Positions 24,621-34,533 of a DNA stretch of 64,000 bases are shown piece by piece. The DNA comes from Streptomyces venezuelae ATCC 10712. GTDB lineage: Bacteria; Actinomycetota; Actinomycetes; Streptomycetales; Streptomycetaceae. Position 1 is the first letter of the stretch, and every line of letters begins with the position of its first letter. Location: positions 7,878,001 to 7,942,000 of the forward strand of contig NZ_CP029197.1 in the NCBI RefSeq assembly GCF_008639165.1, written 5' to 3'. Under the pieces are notes generated by a model. It saw only the letters and a list, made by a program, of their open reading frames with translations. It was not told the DNA's origin and made no database searches. Both the position numbers and the translations under genes were made by a program.

Positions 24621-26800
24621 AGGGCCCTCGCCAGCGTCACCGGCGCGCCACCGGCCAGCGCGGTCCGCACGGCGAGGGTGGCCGCCGTGGTCGCGACCAG
24701 CGACTCCAGCGGCACCGGCATCGGGCCGCCGGTCCGCACGGCCTTGACGAACGCGGCCAGCTCGGCGTTCTGCCCCTTGTTCCGGGCCTGCGGCAGCCGT
24801 GAGCTGACCCACCGCCTGCCGCCGTGGACCGAGGCGCGGACGAAGTCGTCGAGCCGCAGCACCCTGCCGTCCGCGATGAGGTCCAGCGTCTCCTTGGGGT
24901 AGCCGGCCGGGCCGGTGGTGACGTAGCTGATGGTCGCGGTGGACCCGTCCGGGTAGCGCAGCACGACCTGCAGGTCGTCGTTGCCGGCCGGGGCGGTCGC
25001 GTACACCGAGACCGGGTCGGCACCGAGCAGCCAGCTCGCCGTGTCGATGAAGTGGCCGCCCTCGCCGGCGAACCGCGATCCCTCGGTGCCCTGCTGCAGG
25101 TACCAGCTGCCGTGCTGGAGCCGGCCCGCGTTCACCAGGTAGCGCAGGCTCGCCGGACCGGTCCGGGGGCCGAACCTCGACCTCGCCTCCTGGAGCAGCG
25201 GCGCGAACCGCCGGTTGAAGCCGACCTGCAGCCGGTCGTTGCCGGACTCCTCCACCGCGGCGAGGACACCGGCCAGCTCGTCCTCGGTGAGCGCGAGCGG
25301 CTTCTCCACGAACACCGTCTTGCCGGCGAGGAGCGCCTTGCGGGTCAGTTCGGCGTGCGAGCTGTGCCGGGTCACGACGAACACCGCGTCGACGGACGGA
25401 TCCCCGAGCACGGCGTCGAGATCGGTCGTCGCCGAGGCGAAGCCGAACTTCCGCCGCGCGTTGGCCGCCGACAGCGCCGTCGTGGTGACGACCGTGGACA
25501 GCTCGACGCCCTCGCGCCGCGCCAGGTGCGGCAGCAGCATCGACGTCGCGTAGTTCCCCGCGCCGACGAACGCGAGGCGCACCGGCGCCGCCGCGGACCG
25601 GGCCGGGACGGACGCGCCGCCGCCGCGCCGCACCGCGGGCACGGCGACCTCCGGGCGGACCTCGGCGTCCTGAGCCCGCTCCGGATAGCGGAACAGCACG
25701 GCCACGGCCTTCAGATCGCCGTCCTTCAGACGCCGGTACGTCTCCACGGCGTCGTCGAAGTCGGCGACGTGGGACACCAGGGGGTCCACGTCGACGCGGC
25801 CCCGGGCCATGAGATCCAGGAAGCACGCGAGGTTGCGCCGCTCGGTCCAGCGCACATAGCCGATCGGATAGTCACGCCCCTCCAGTTCGTACTCCGGGTC
25901 GTAGCGCCCCGGGCCGTAACTGCGCGAGAACCGGACGTCCAGCTCCTTCTCGTAGTACGCGTTCCACGGCAGGTCCAGCCGGCACTTGCCGATGTCGACG
26001 ACCCGGCCGCGGTCCCGGCAGAGCCGGGCGGCCAGCTCGACCGGCTGGTTGCTGCCACCGCCGGCGGCCAGGTACACCTGGTCCACGCCGTGGCCGTCGG
26101 TGAGTTCGGCGACGGCGGCCTCCACCGCCGACGACGCGGGATCGCCGCAGGCCGCGGCGCCCAGCCGCTCGGCGAGCGCGCAGCGCTCCGGATCGGGATC
26201 GACGCCGACGACACGGACCCCTGAGGCGGTCAGGAGCTGCGCCACCAGCTGCCCGATCAGCCCGAGGCCGATGACCAGCGCCACCTCGCCGAGCTGCGGC
26301 TCGCCCTGCCGGACGCCCTGCATCGCGATCGAGCCGACGGTGCCGAAGGCCGCGTGGCGGGGCGCGAGACCGTCCGGCACCCGGGCGTAGAGGTTCTTCG
26401 GCACCCAGTTCAGCTCGGCGTGCAGCGCGTGCTCGTTGCCCGCGCAGGCCACCAGGTCGCCGACCTTGACGTCGTCGATCCCGGGCCCGACCTGCTCGAC
26501 CACCCCGCACAGCGAGTAGCCGAGGGGCGTGTAGGAGTCCAGCTTGCCCATCACCTTCTGGTAGGTGGCGGACATCCCGTTGGTGGCCACGCTCTGCATG
26601 ACCTTGGCCACCTGGTCCGGGCGGGAGCGGGCCTTGCCCAGCATCGACATGCCGGCCTCGGACACCTTCATGAGCTCGGTCCCGGTGGATATCAGCGAGT
26701 AGGCGGTCCTGACCAGGACCCCGCCCGGCTTGCATCCCGGCACCGGCACGTCGAGGACCGCCAGCTCGCCGCTCTTGTAGTTCTGTACGACCTGCTTCAC
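24617..26800 (-). CDS. Bi-domain oxidoreductase: zinc-type alcohol dehydrogenase fused to Gfo/Idh/MocA oxidoreductase
   Basis: 727 residues from a GTG preceded by AAGGGGAC. Residues 1-370 are a medium-chain dehydrogenase/reductase with CKPGGVLVRTAYSLISTGTE at the start and the cofactor-binding VALVIGLGLIGQLVAQLL. After a linker, residues about 405-727 are a Gfo/Idh/MocA domain (LAFVGAGNYATSMLLPHL, then FVEKPLAL with the catalytic-lysine EKP motif). The fusion is a recognised bacterial architecture and usually lies beside heparinase-like genes in polysaccharide loci, as here. Both halves bind NAD(P), so one could oxidise and the other reduce a sugar position. The reaction itself is not established. 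It ends by overlapping the heparinase-like gene. Confidence 0.83.
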   Translation of the reverse strand: MKQVVQNYKSGELAVLDVPVPGCKPGGVLVRTAYSLISTGTELMKVSEAGMSMLGKARSRPDQVAKVMQSVATNGMSATYQKVMGKLDSYTPLGYSLCGVVEQVGPGIDDVKVGDLVACAGNEHALHAELNWVPKNLYARVPDGLAPRHAAFGTVGSIAMQGVRQGEPQLGEVALVIGLGLIGQLVAQLLTASGVRVVGVDPDPERCALAERLGAAACGDPASSAVEAAVAELTDGHGVDQVYLAAGGGSNQPVELAARLCRDRGRVVDIGKCRLDLPWNAYYEKELDVRFSRSYGPGRYDPEYELEGRDYPIGYVRWTERRNLACFLDLMARGRVDVDPLVSHVADFDDAVETYRRLKDGDLKAVAVLFRYPERAQDAEVRPEVAVPAVRRGGGASVPARSAAAPVRLAFVGAGNYATSMLLPHLARREGVELSTVVTTTALSAANARRKFGFASATTDLDAVLGDPSVDAVFVVTRHSSHAELTRKALLAGKTVFVEKPLALTEDELAGVLAAVEESGNDRLQVGFNRRFAPLLQEARSRFGPRTGPASLRYLVNAGRLQHGSWYLQQGTEGSRFAGEGGHFIDTASWLLGADPVSVYATAPAGNDDLQVVLRYPDGSTATISYVTTGPAGYPKETLDLIADGRVLRLDDFVRASVHGGRRWVSSRLPQARNKGQNAELAAFVKAVRTGGPMPVPLESLVATTAATLAVRTALAGGAPVTLARAL

Positions 26801-26826
26801 CCGAAGTCCCCTTGTTCCTCTGCTGT

Positions 26827-28752
26827 TCAGTGCGCGTTCCGGCCGGACCCGGAGGTCACGCCGCGATACCAGTACTCGAGGGTCAGCACATGCCACAGGT
26901 GCTTGGAGAAGTCCCGCTGCCCGGCGGCGTCCTCGGCGACCATGCGCGCCAGCGCGTCACGGCGCAGGAACCCGGAACGCACCAGGACGCCGTCGTGCAC
27001 CACCTCCCGCACCAGCGGCGCCAGATCCCGGCTCATCCAGGCCCGCAGCGGGGCGCTGAACAGCCCCTTGGGCCGGTACACGATCTCCCGGGGCAGGATC
27101 GAGGTGGCCGCCTCCTTCAGGACGGCCTTGCCCTGCCGCCCGACGATCTTGCGGTCGCCGGGCACGGCGAACGCCGCCCTGACCACCTCGACGTCCACGT
27201 ACGGCACCCGTACCTCGGTCGACGCGGCCATGCTCGACCGGTCCGTGTACGCGAGGTTCAGACCCGGCAGGAACATCCGGGCGTCACCCAGGCACATGCG
27301 GTTGACGAAGTCGTCGAGGTCGTTGTCCTCGTAGACGTCCGCGTGCTCGGTCAGCACGTCCCCGACCGTCCCGGCCAGGTCCGGGTCGACCAGGGCCAGC
27401 AGCTCGTCCCGGTCGTACATGGTGTAGCTGCGCCGGAACGCGGTCTCCTCCGGAAGGTCGGCGAAGGAGAGGAACCGCTTCGCGAAGCGCACCGACCGGT
27501 ACCCCCGGCGGGCCGACGCGACCGGCAGCCGGTCCACCGCCGCCGACAGACCGCGCCGCAGCGGCCGCGGCACCCGCTGGTAGCGCAGCGCGAGCAGGTT
27601 GGCCAGGTGCTTGCGGTACCCGGCGAACAGCTCGTCGGCGCCCATCCCCGACAGCATCACCTTGACCCCGGCCTCCCGCGCCGCCTGGCAGATCAGGAAG
27701 GTGTTGATCGCCGCCGGGTCGCCGATCGGCTCGTCCAGGTGGTACGTCATCTGCGGCAGCAGGTCGAGGACGTTCGGCGCGATCTCGATCTCGTGCAGGT
27801 CCACGCCGAACCGCTCGGCCACCTGACGGGCGTACCGCAGATCGTCCGGCATCGCCTCGAACCTGGCGTCCTCGGCCCGGAACCCGATCGTGTAGGCGGA
27901 GATCCCGGGCCGGTCGCGGGCCGCGAGCGCGGTCAGATAGCTGGAGTCGAGACCACCGGACAGGAACGTCGCCACGGGCACGTCGGAGAGCAGATGGCGC
28001 CGGGTCGACTCCTCGACCACGGCGGCGACATCCGGCAGCTCACCGCTCCGCGCCCGGTCCCGCCCCTCGGCGGCCACCTCCCGGAGGTTCCAGAACCGCC
28101 CGCGCTCCACCCCGCCGTCGGGCCGGCACCTCAGCCAGGTGCCCGGCGGCAGCTTCTCCGCCCCGCGGAGCGCGCACCGCGAGTCCGGCACCCAGTAGTA
28201 GAGGAGCGAGGCCACCAGCGCCGCGTGGTCCACCTCGACGGTGCCGCCGGTGGTCGCCGCGAGCGCCTTGAGCTCGGAGGCGAACACCAGGCCCTCACCG
28301 CGCCGCAGCAGGAACAGCGGCTTGATGCCCAGCTGGTCACGGGCGAGCACCAGCTCACCGGTGCGCTCGTCGAAGACCCCGAAGGCGAACATGCCGCGCA
28401 GCCGGGGCAGACAGTCCGTGCCCCAGCGCCGCCAGGCCTCCAGGAGCACCTCGGTGTCGGAGGTGCCCCGGAAGCGCACCCCCGCGGCCGCCAGTTCGGC
28501 GCGCAGCTCGGGCGCGTTGTACAGCTCGCCGTTGTACGTCAGGACGAGGCCGTCCCGGACCATCGGCTGGGCGCCGGTCTCGGACAGGTCGATGATGGAC
28601 AGCCGTCGGTGCCCGAGGTGCACCTCGACGTCACCGGCGCGGTGGTCGTACCGGCCCGCCGCGTCCGGGCCCCGGTGGGCGAGGATGTCGGTGAGCCGGT
28701 CGGTCACCGCCTTCCCGTCCGGCCACCGGTACGTGCCCGCGATGCCACACAT
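26827..28752 (-). CDS. asnB: Asparagine synthase (glutamine-hydrolysing) family amidotransferase
   Basis: 641 residues. It begins MCGIAGTY, with C2 as the amidotransferase nucleophile after removal of Met. The class II glutaminase domain runs to about 210 (HRGPDA, LTYNGELYN). The ATP-pyrophosphatase synthetase domain has the SGGLDSS P-loop near 265 and continues to the end. In polysaccharide loci these AsnB paralogues are thought to amidate a carboxylate on a sugar or on an activated intermediate rather than make asparagine. With an AlgD-like dehydrogenase in the same operon, amidation of a uronic acid is plausible. It follows the Wzz-like gene by 3 bases. Confidence 0.87.
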   Translation of the reverse strand: MCGIAGTYRWPDGKAVTDRLTDILAHRGPDAAGRYDHRAGDVEVHLGHRRLSIIDLSETGAQPMVRDGLVLTYNGELYNAPELRAELAAAGVRFRGTSDTEVLLEAWRRWGTDCLPRLRGMFAFGVFDERTGELVLARDQLGIKPLFLLRRGEGLVFASELKALAATTGGTVEVDHAALVASLLYYWVPDSRCALRGAEKLPPGTWLRCRPDGGVERGRFWNLREVAAEGRDRARSGELPDVAAVVEESTRRHLLSDVPVATFLSGGLDSSYLTALAARDRPGISAYTIGFRAEDARFEAMPDDLRYARQVAERFGVDLHEIEIAPNVLDLLPQMTYHLDEPIGDPAAINTFLICQAAREAGVKVMLSGMGADELFAGYRKHLANLLALRYQRVPRPLRRGLSAAVDRLPVASARRGYRSVRFAKRFLSFADLPEETAFRRSYTMYDRDELLALVDPDLAGTVGDVLTEHADVYEDNDLDDFVNRMCLGDARMFLPGLNLAYTDRSSMAASTEVRVPYVDVEVVRAAFAVPGDRKIVGRQGKAVLKEAATSILPREIVYRPKGLFSAPLRAWMSRDLAPLVREVVHDGVLVRSGFLRRDALARMVAEDAAGQRDFSKHLWHVLTLEYWYRGVTSGSGRNAH

Positions 28753-28755
28753 GTC

Positions 28756-30306
28756 CTACCGCCCGTCCTGGTCGATGTCCGGGATCCGTGTCGTCCACAT
28801 CGGCACCCGCTCCGTCCCCCGCCGCCCGTCCACCGCCGGAACGCCGTGGGAGGCACCCCCGCCGTTGCGCCGGGGCGGCCTCTCGCCCCGGCCGCGCGGC
28901 ACCGCCTGCGCCACGTCCCACAGCGTGCCGTCGGTCCGGTCGCGTGGATCGGGGTCGATCAGCACCACGCCGATCACCGCGATCCGCTGGTCGGCGAGCT
29001 GCCGCGCCACGGTGTGCAGCCAGGCCGCGCTGCCGTGGCCGGCACGGACCACGAGCACCGTCCGGGTGCCGAGGTGGTGGAGGTCGGTCCACGCCGTACC
29101 GGGCGCCACCGACCCGACGCCGAGCCTGCGCTCCTGGTACGGGACGGCCGCGGCGGCGTCCCCGCCGAGCACGGTCGGATCACCCGGCCTCGGCCGGCGG
29201 CCGGCGAGCCGGCCGCCGGGGAGACCGTCGACGATCGTCACGGGGCCCTCGTCCGCCAGCGCTCCGGCGAGGTCCAGGGCGATCGTGGTCGTGCTCTGCT
29301 CACTGCCCAGCTCCAGCAGCGACAGTGGTTCGGCGGAGCCGCGCACCGTGCGGGCCAGGGACGAGGCGAGCCGCGCCCGGGCCGCCCGGGTCCTTCGGCG
29401 CCGCCACAACCCGCCCTTGCCGTGCGGCAGTTCGGCGATGACCGAGGCGCCGAGGTGGGCCGCGATGTCCCGGCGCAGCACGGGCCGGTCCGCCACCACC
29501 GCGCCGACCGCGGCCACCGCGAGCCCCAGCGCGAGCCCGAGGGCGAGACCGACCCCGCCGTTGGTGGCGGCGGCCTTCGGCAGCGAGTGCCGCACCACGC
29601 GCGGGGCGTCCACGATCTGGGTGCGGGCGACGAGGTGCGGCGTGCCGATGCGCGCCTCGGCGGCGCGCTGGCCGAAGTCGGAGATCTGCGAGGTGAGTTC
29701 GGCCCGGCGGGCGAAGAGCGACTCCATGTTCGCCGAGGTCTTCGGGCCGTTCGCCGACGACCCCTCCCCGATCGCCCGGTTGACCTCGGCGAGATCGTCC
29801 CGCAGCCGGTCGCGCTGGTCGAGCAGGGCCTTGGCCTCGGCGTCCGCCGCTTCCCTTATCCGCCGCACGTGGTCCGCGACGAACGCGTCGGCGAGCGCCT
29901 TGGCGCGGGCCACCGCCTCCGCGTCGCTGTCACCCGTCACATCGATCTGCAGCAGGTTGTTGGTCAAGCCGACGCCCTCGTACTCCTTCATGAAGTCCTC
30001 CGGTTTCTCCGGGGACTTGAGCGATCGCAGGGCGCTGCCGGCGATCCGGGTGGTGTGCAGCAGCGCGGCGTCGGTGCGGATCAGCGTTCCGGGGTCGTTC
30101 GGCTGGTCCTCCTGATGGGCGACCAGCACCTTGGTCACCGCGGTCGGCGGCGGTGGCATCAGGACCGCCATCGCCGTGCCGCCGACCAGACCGAGTGCCG
30201 CCATGGCGGACCAGAGGCGGCGCCGTCTCCGTACCGCCACCACCAGCGACTGCAGGTCGAGCAGCGGAGCGGCGCCCTGCGGCTCCGGCGTCGTGCGCGT
30301 CGTCAC
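28756..30306 (-). CDS. Wzz-like chain-length/polysaccharide co-polymerase with degenerate kinase domain
   Basis: 516 residues from a GTG overlapping the upstream stop. The N-terminal membrane helix is at about 32-50, a periplasmic-type coiled-coil region follows (about 55-235, DQRDRLRDDLAEVNRAIGEG) and a second helix at about 243-270. The C-terminal cytoplasmic part resembles the position of a bacterial tyrosine kinase, but its P-loop is LELGSEQSTTTIAL, with no lysine, so ATP hydrolysis is unlikely. It should control polymer length together with Wzy and with its upstream relative. The two genes are probably an ancient duplication that has diverged. A Pro/Arg-rich tail ends the protein. Confidence 0.75.
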   Translation of the reverse strand: MTTRTTPEPQGAAPLLDLQSLVVAVRRRRRLWSAMAALGLVGGTAMAVLMPPPPTAVTKVLVAHQEDQPNDPGTLIRTDAALLHTTRIAGSALRSLKSPEKPEDFMKEYEGVGLTNNLLQIDVTGDSDAEAVARAKALADAFVADHVRRIREAADAEAKALLDQRDRLRDDLAEVNRAIGEGSSANGPKTSANMESLFARRAELTSQISDFGQRAAEARIGTPHLVARTQIVDAPRVVRHSLPKAAATNGGVGLALGLALGLAVAAVGAVVADRPVLRRDIAAHLGASVIAELPHGKGGLWRRRRTRAARARLASSLARTVRGSAEPLSLLELGSEQSTTTIALDLAGALADEGPVTIVDGLPGGRLAGRRPRPGDPTVLGGDAAAAVPYQERRLGVGSVAPGTAWTDLHHLGTRTVLVVRAGHGSAAWLHTVARQLADQRIAVIGVVLIDPDPRDRTDGTLWDVAQAVPRGRGERPPRRNGGGASHGVPAVDGRRGTERVPMWTTRIPDIDQDGR

Positions 30307-31877
30307 CCGTTGCCTCCCGGCGCGTCGTCGCCCACCGCGAGGGCCGGCGCGGCGCGGTCGTCCGCGTCGACCGCCGGTGACGTCCGCTCGTCCGCGGTGG
30401 ACGTCCGCGACCCGCGGTCCTCCGCGCCCGGCGTCGGCGACGTGTCCTCCGTGCCGAGCATCGGTGACGTGCGGCCGCCCGCCGCGAGCGTCTGCGGCTC
30501 CGTCTCGTCGGCCGTGAGCCGTGCCGGGGCGGACCGTCGCGCGCGGCCGGCCGTGCGGGCCGGACGCGTCCAGACCGTGCCGGCCAGGACGACGCCGACG
30601 ACCTCGTGCCGGGCGTCGGCACACGCCTCGGCGATCCCCGCGAGCTCCCCGGCGGTCCAGCTGCCCGCGCTCAGCACGACCACGGCTCCGGACTCGTCGT
30701 CGGGGTCCGGAACCATCGGCCGGGACACCGACACCTCCACCACCCGCAGCGAGCGCCGGCCCCCGCTCGCCGAAGCCGGGGAAGGCGCGGTCGCAGCCTC
30801 GGCGACCAGCCGGTCGGCGGCCCGGCGGGCGACCGCGTCGCCCTCCGGCACCACGACCAACACCACATGCGACGGCGGCAGTTGGTCCCGGAGGCGGGCG
30901 TACACCCGCCGGTAGCGGATCTGCCTGCTGGCCTCGTCGCCGGAGCTCTGCGGCGCCGGGATGTCCCACCGTACGTCGAGGCCGAGCAGCCGGCGGACCA
31001 GCGCCCGGGCGCCACGGCCCTCGGTCCGCTGCGCGGAGCCCTGCGCGGGCACGTCGACGGTGCCGAGCAGCATCGCGCCGAGCGCGGCCGTGATCTCCGG
31101 CTCGGTGCGCAGCCGACGGCTCACCCGCGCGGCCGCTAGATGACCGAGGACCGCGAGCACGAACGCCAGCAGCGCCCCGCCGGCGACGAGCTGGGTCCTC
31201 GTCGGCGGTGCCTCGCCGGTCGGCCGGGCCGCCGGGCCGAGGACGACCATGCTCGCCCGTCCGGCGGCCGGCTCGGCCTTGTCCAGCTTGTCCAGCGCCT
31301 CCTGCAGCGCGGTCCGCAGCTTCGCGAGCTCGGTGCGGGTCTGCACGCTCTCCACGCTCTTCCCCGACCCCGCCCCGTCGGCCAGCTCGGTGATGCGGCG
31401 GCTGGTCTGCTCCACCAGCTTCCGCAGTGCCTCCGGCTGCCCGGCCGCCTCGGGGTCGGCGCCGTCGCCCGAGATCTGCGCGGCGAAGGTCACGAACTCC
31501 TCGGCCACCTGGTCGGCCAGGCGCTGCGCGCGGGCCGGGGTGTCGGCGGTGGCCGAGATCTTGATGATGTTCCCGTCCGCGGCCTTGGCGGTCAGCTGCT
31601 CCCGCAGCTCCTCGCCGCTGACGCCGTGCCAGCCCAGCGCGGCGGCCGTGCGGTCCACCACCACCGACGTGGTCGCGATCTCCGCCTGGGTCAGCAGCTC
31701 GCGCTCCTCCCACGCCCCCGGCAGCAGCACCGACGCCGACGTCGTGTAGCGCGGCGGCAGCAGCAGGGAGGTGCCGTAGCCGACGAGCGCGCCCACCACG
31801 ACGAGGAGGACGAGCAGCCGTCGGCGCCGACGGACGATCCGCCCGATCGTGACCAGGCGTATGGTGTCATCGCTCAA
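30303..31877 (-). CDS. Wzz-like membrane protein with degenerate nucleotide-binding domain
   Basis: 524 residues from a TTG that overlaps the upstream stop (TTGA). Helices at about 20-38 and 232-252 flank an extracytoplasmic region with a helix-rich segment (about 130-220). PPRYTTSASVLL shortly after helix 1 matches the Wzz entry segment. The C-terminal part has RYRRVYARLRDQLPPSHVVLVVVPEGDAVARRAADRL, where a kinase would carry a Walker A motif, and none is present. The last 80 residues are low complexity with repeated TSP(x)-(A/G)(D/E) units. It is a partner of the downstream Wzz-like protein in chain-length control. Confidence 0.72.
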   Translation of the reverse strand: MSDDTIRLVTIGRIVRRRRRLLVLLVVVGALVGYGTSLLLPPRYTTSASVLLPGAWEERELLTQAEIATTSVVVDRTAAALGWHGVSGEELREQLTAKAADGNIIKISATADTPARAQRLADQVAEEFVTFAAQISGDGADPEAAGQPEALRKLVEQTSRRITELADGAGSGKSVESVQTRTELAKLRTALQEALDKLDKAEPAAGRASMVVLGPAARPTGEAPPTRTQLVAGGALLAFVLAVLGHLAAARVSRRLRTEPEITAALGAMLLGTVDVPAQGSAQRTEGRGARALVRRLLGLDVRWDIPAPQSSGDEASRQIRYRRVYARLRDQLPPSHVVLVVVPEGDAVARRAADRLVAEAATAPSPASASGGRRSLRVVEVSVSRPMVPDPDDESGAVVVLSAGSWTAGELAGIAEACADARHEVVGVVLAGTVWTRPARTAGRARRSAPARLTADETEPQTLAAGGRTSPMLGTEDTSPTPGAEDRGSRTSTADERTSPAVDADDRAAPALAVGDDAPGGNG

Positions 31878-33143
31878 CGGCGCGGCCTTCTCCCCGTCCG
31901 GACCGGACGGCTCACCGCCACGGGAGTGTGGTCTCGGACGGCAGCGGCGTACGCGGCGAGCAGCGACCGCTGCGAGTGCCGCCAGGACAGCTCCCCGCCG
32001 ATCCGCTCCTGCCCGATCTTGCCCATCCGGGCGCGCTCCTCCGGATCGTCGAGCAGCCCCGCGACGAGCCCGGCGAACGCCGTCTCGTCGTTGGCCGGCG
32101 CGTACACGGCGGCGTCACCGGCGGAGACGCGCGCCTCCCGGAGGTCGAACGAGACGATCGGCCGCCCCATGACCATGTACTCCAGGACCTTGTTCATGGT
32201 CGACACGTCGTTGAGCGGATTGCGCGGGTCGGGGGAGAGGCACACGTCCGCGGTGGACAGGTAGCGCGCCAGGTCGGCGTCCGGGACGCGCCCGGTGAAC
32301 TGCACCTGGTCCGAGAGCCCGAGCCGCCCGGACAGCTCGACCATCGCGTCGAAGGCGTCGCCGGCGCCGACGAACACCGCGTGCCAGTCGGTACGCCCGT
32401 ACTCGTCGCGCAGCTTCGCGAGCGCCCGCAGGGCGTAGTCGACGCCGTCCTGCGGCCCCATGACGCCGAGGTAGCACAGCAGATGGGGCTTGCCGCGCTT
32501 CAACTCCGGTTCGGGCGGCACCGGGTGGAAGCGGTCGATGTCGGGTGCGCTGCGGACCACGAACACGTCCTCGGGCCGCAGCCCCCCACGGCGCAGTGCG
32601 ACGTCCCGATAGCTCTCGTTCGTGGCGAGCACGACGTCCGCGGCCCGGTACGTCCGCCGTTCGAGCGCGCACACCGCGCGGTAGAGCAGGTCCTCGCCGC
32701 GGTCGAACCGGGACAGGTACAGCTCGGGCACCAGGTCGTGCTGGTCGAAGACGAACCGCGACCCGCGCCGCTTCATCCACAGCGCCGGCAGGAACAGCAG
32801 GTCCGGCGGGTTGCAGGCGTGGACCACGTCCACCGGGCCGACCCGGCGGGCCAGCCGGACCGTGTGCCACAGCGCCGAGCCGTACTCCCGCAGATAGCCG
32901 GCCGGCCCGCCGGTGGCCGCGCGCAGCGGATAGCGGTGGATCCGCACCCCGTCGATCACCGCCTCCGCCTCCGTGTCCCGCTTCTCCCCGCGGGGGCAGA
33001 CGACGTGCACCTCCCAGCCCGCGTCGCGCAGCGTCGTGCACTCCTGCCACACCCGCCGGTCGAACGGCACCGACAGGTTCTCCACCAGGATCAGCGCGCG
33101 CCGGACCGGCCCGGCACCACCGGATGTGTCGTCGAACGATGTG

Positions 33144-33154
<11 letters not shown>
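31874..33154 (-). CDS. Family 4 glycosyltransferase
   Basis: 426 residues from a TTG inside the 3' end of the dehydrogenase gene (11-base overlap). GT-B features are ALILVENLSVPFDRRVWQE at the start, CYLGVMGPQDGVDYALRAL before the donor domain and LEYMVMGRPIVSFD near the donor site. The PFDRRVWQECTTL signature occurs in GT4 enzymes acting early in exopolysaccharide assembly. An early role is also suggested by its place directly after the initiating transferase and the dehydrogenase. It may transfer the second sugar, for example a uronate or mannose-type unit, to the lipid-linked first sugar. Confidence 0.85.
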
Positions 33155-34460
<1,306 letters not shown>

Positions 34461-34533
34461 GACCCGCTCCTCCCCCCGGGCAGGCCCTTGTGGCCTGCCG
34501 TCCACGAGCCGACCTGACGACGCCCCCCGCGCA

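Noticed and set aside
26812..30915. 1367-codon plus-strand frame opposite AsnB and Wzz-like genes
   Set aside because: No domain is visible, it has low-complexity His/Arg/Gly composition, and the minus strand carries clear AsnB motifs.
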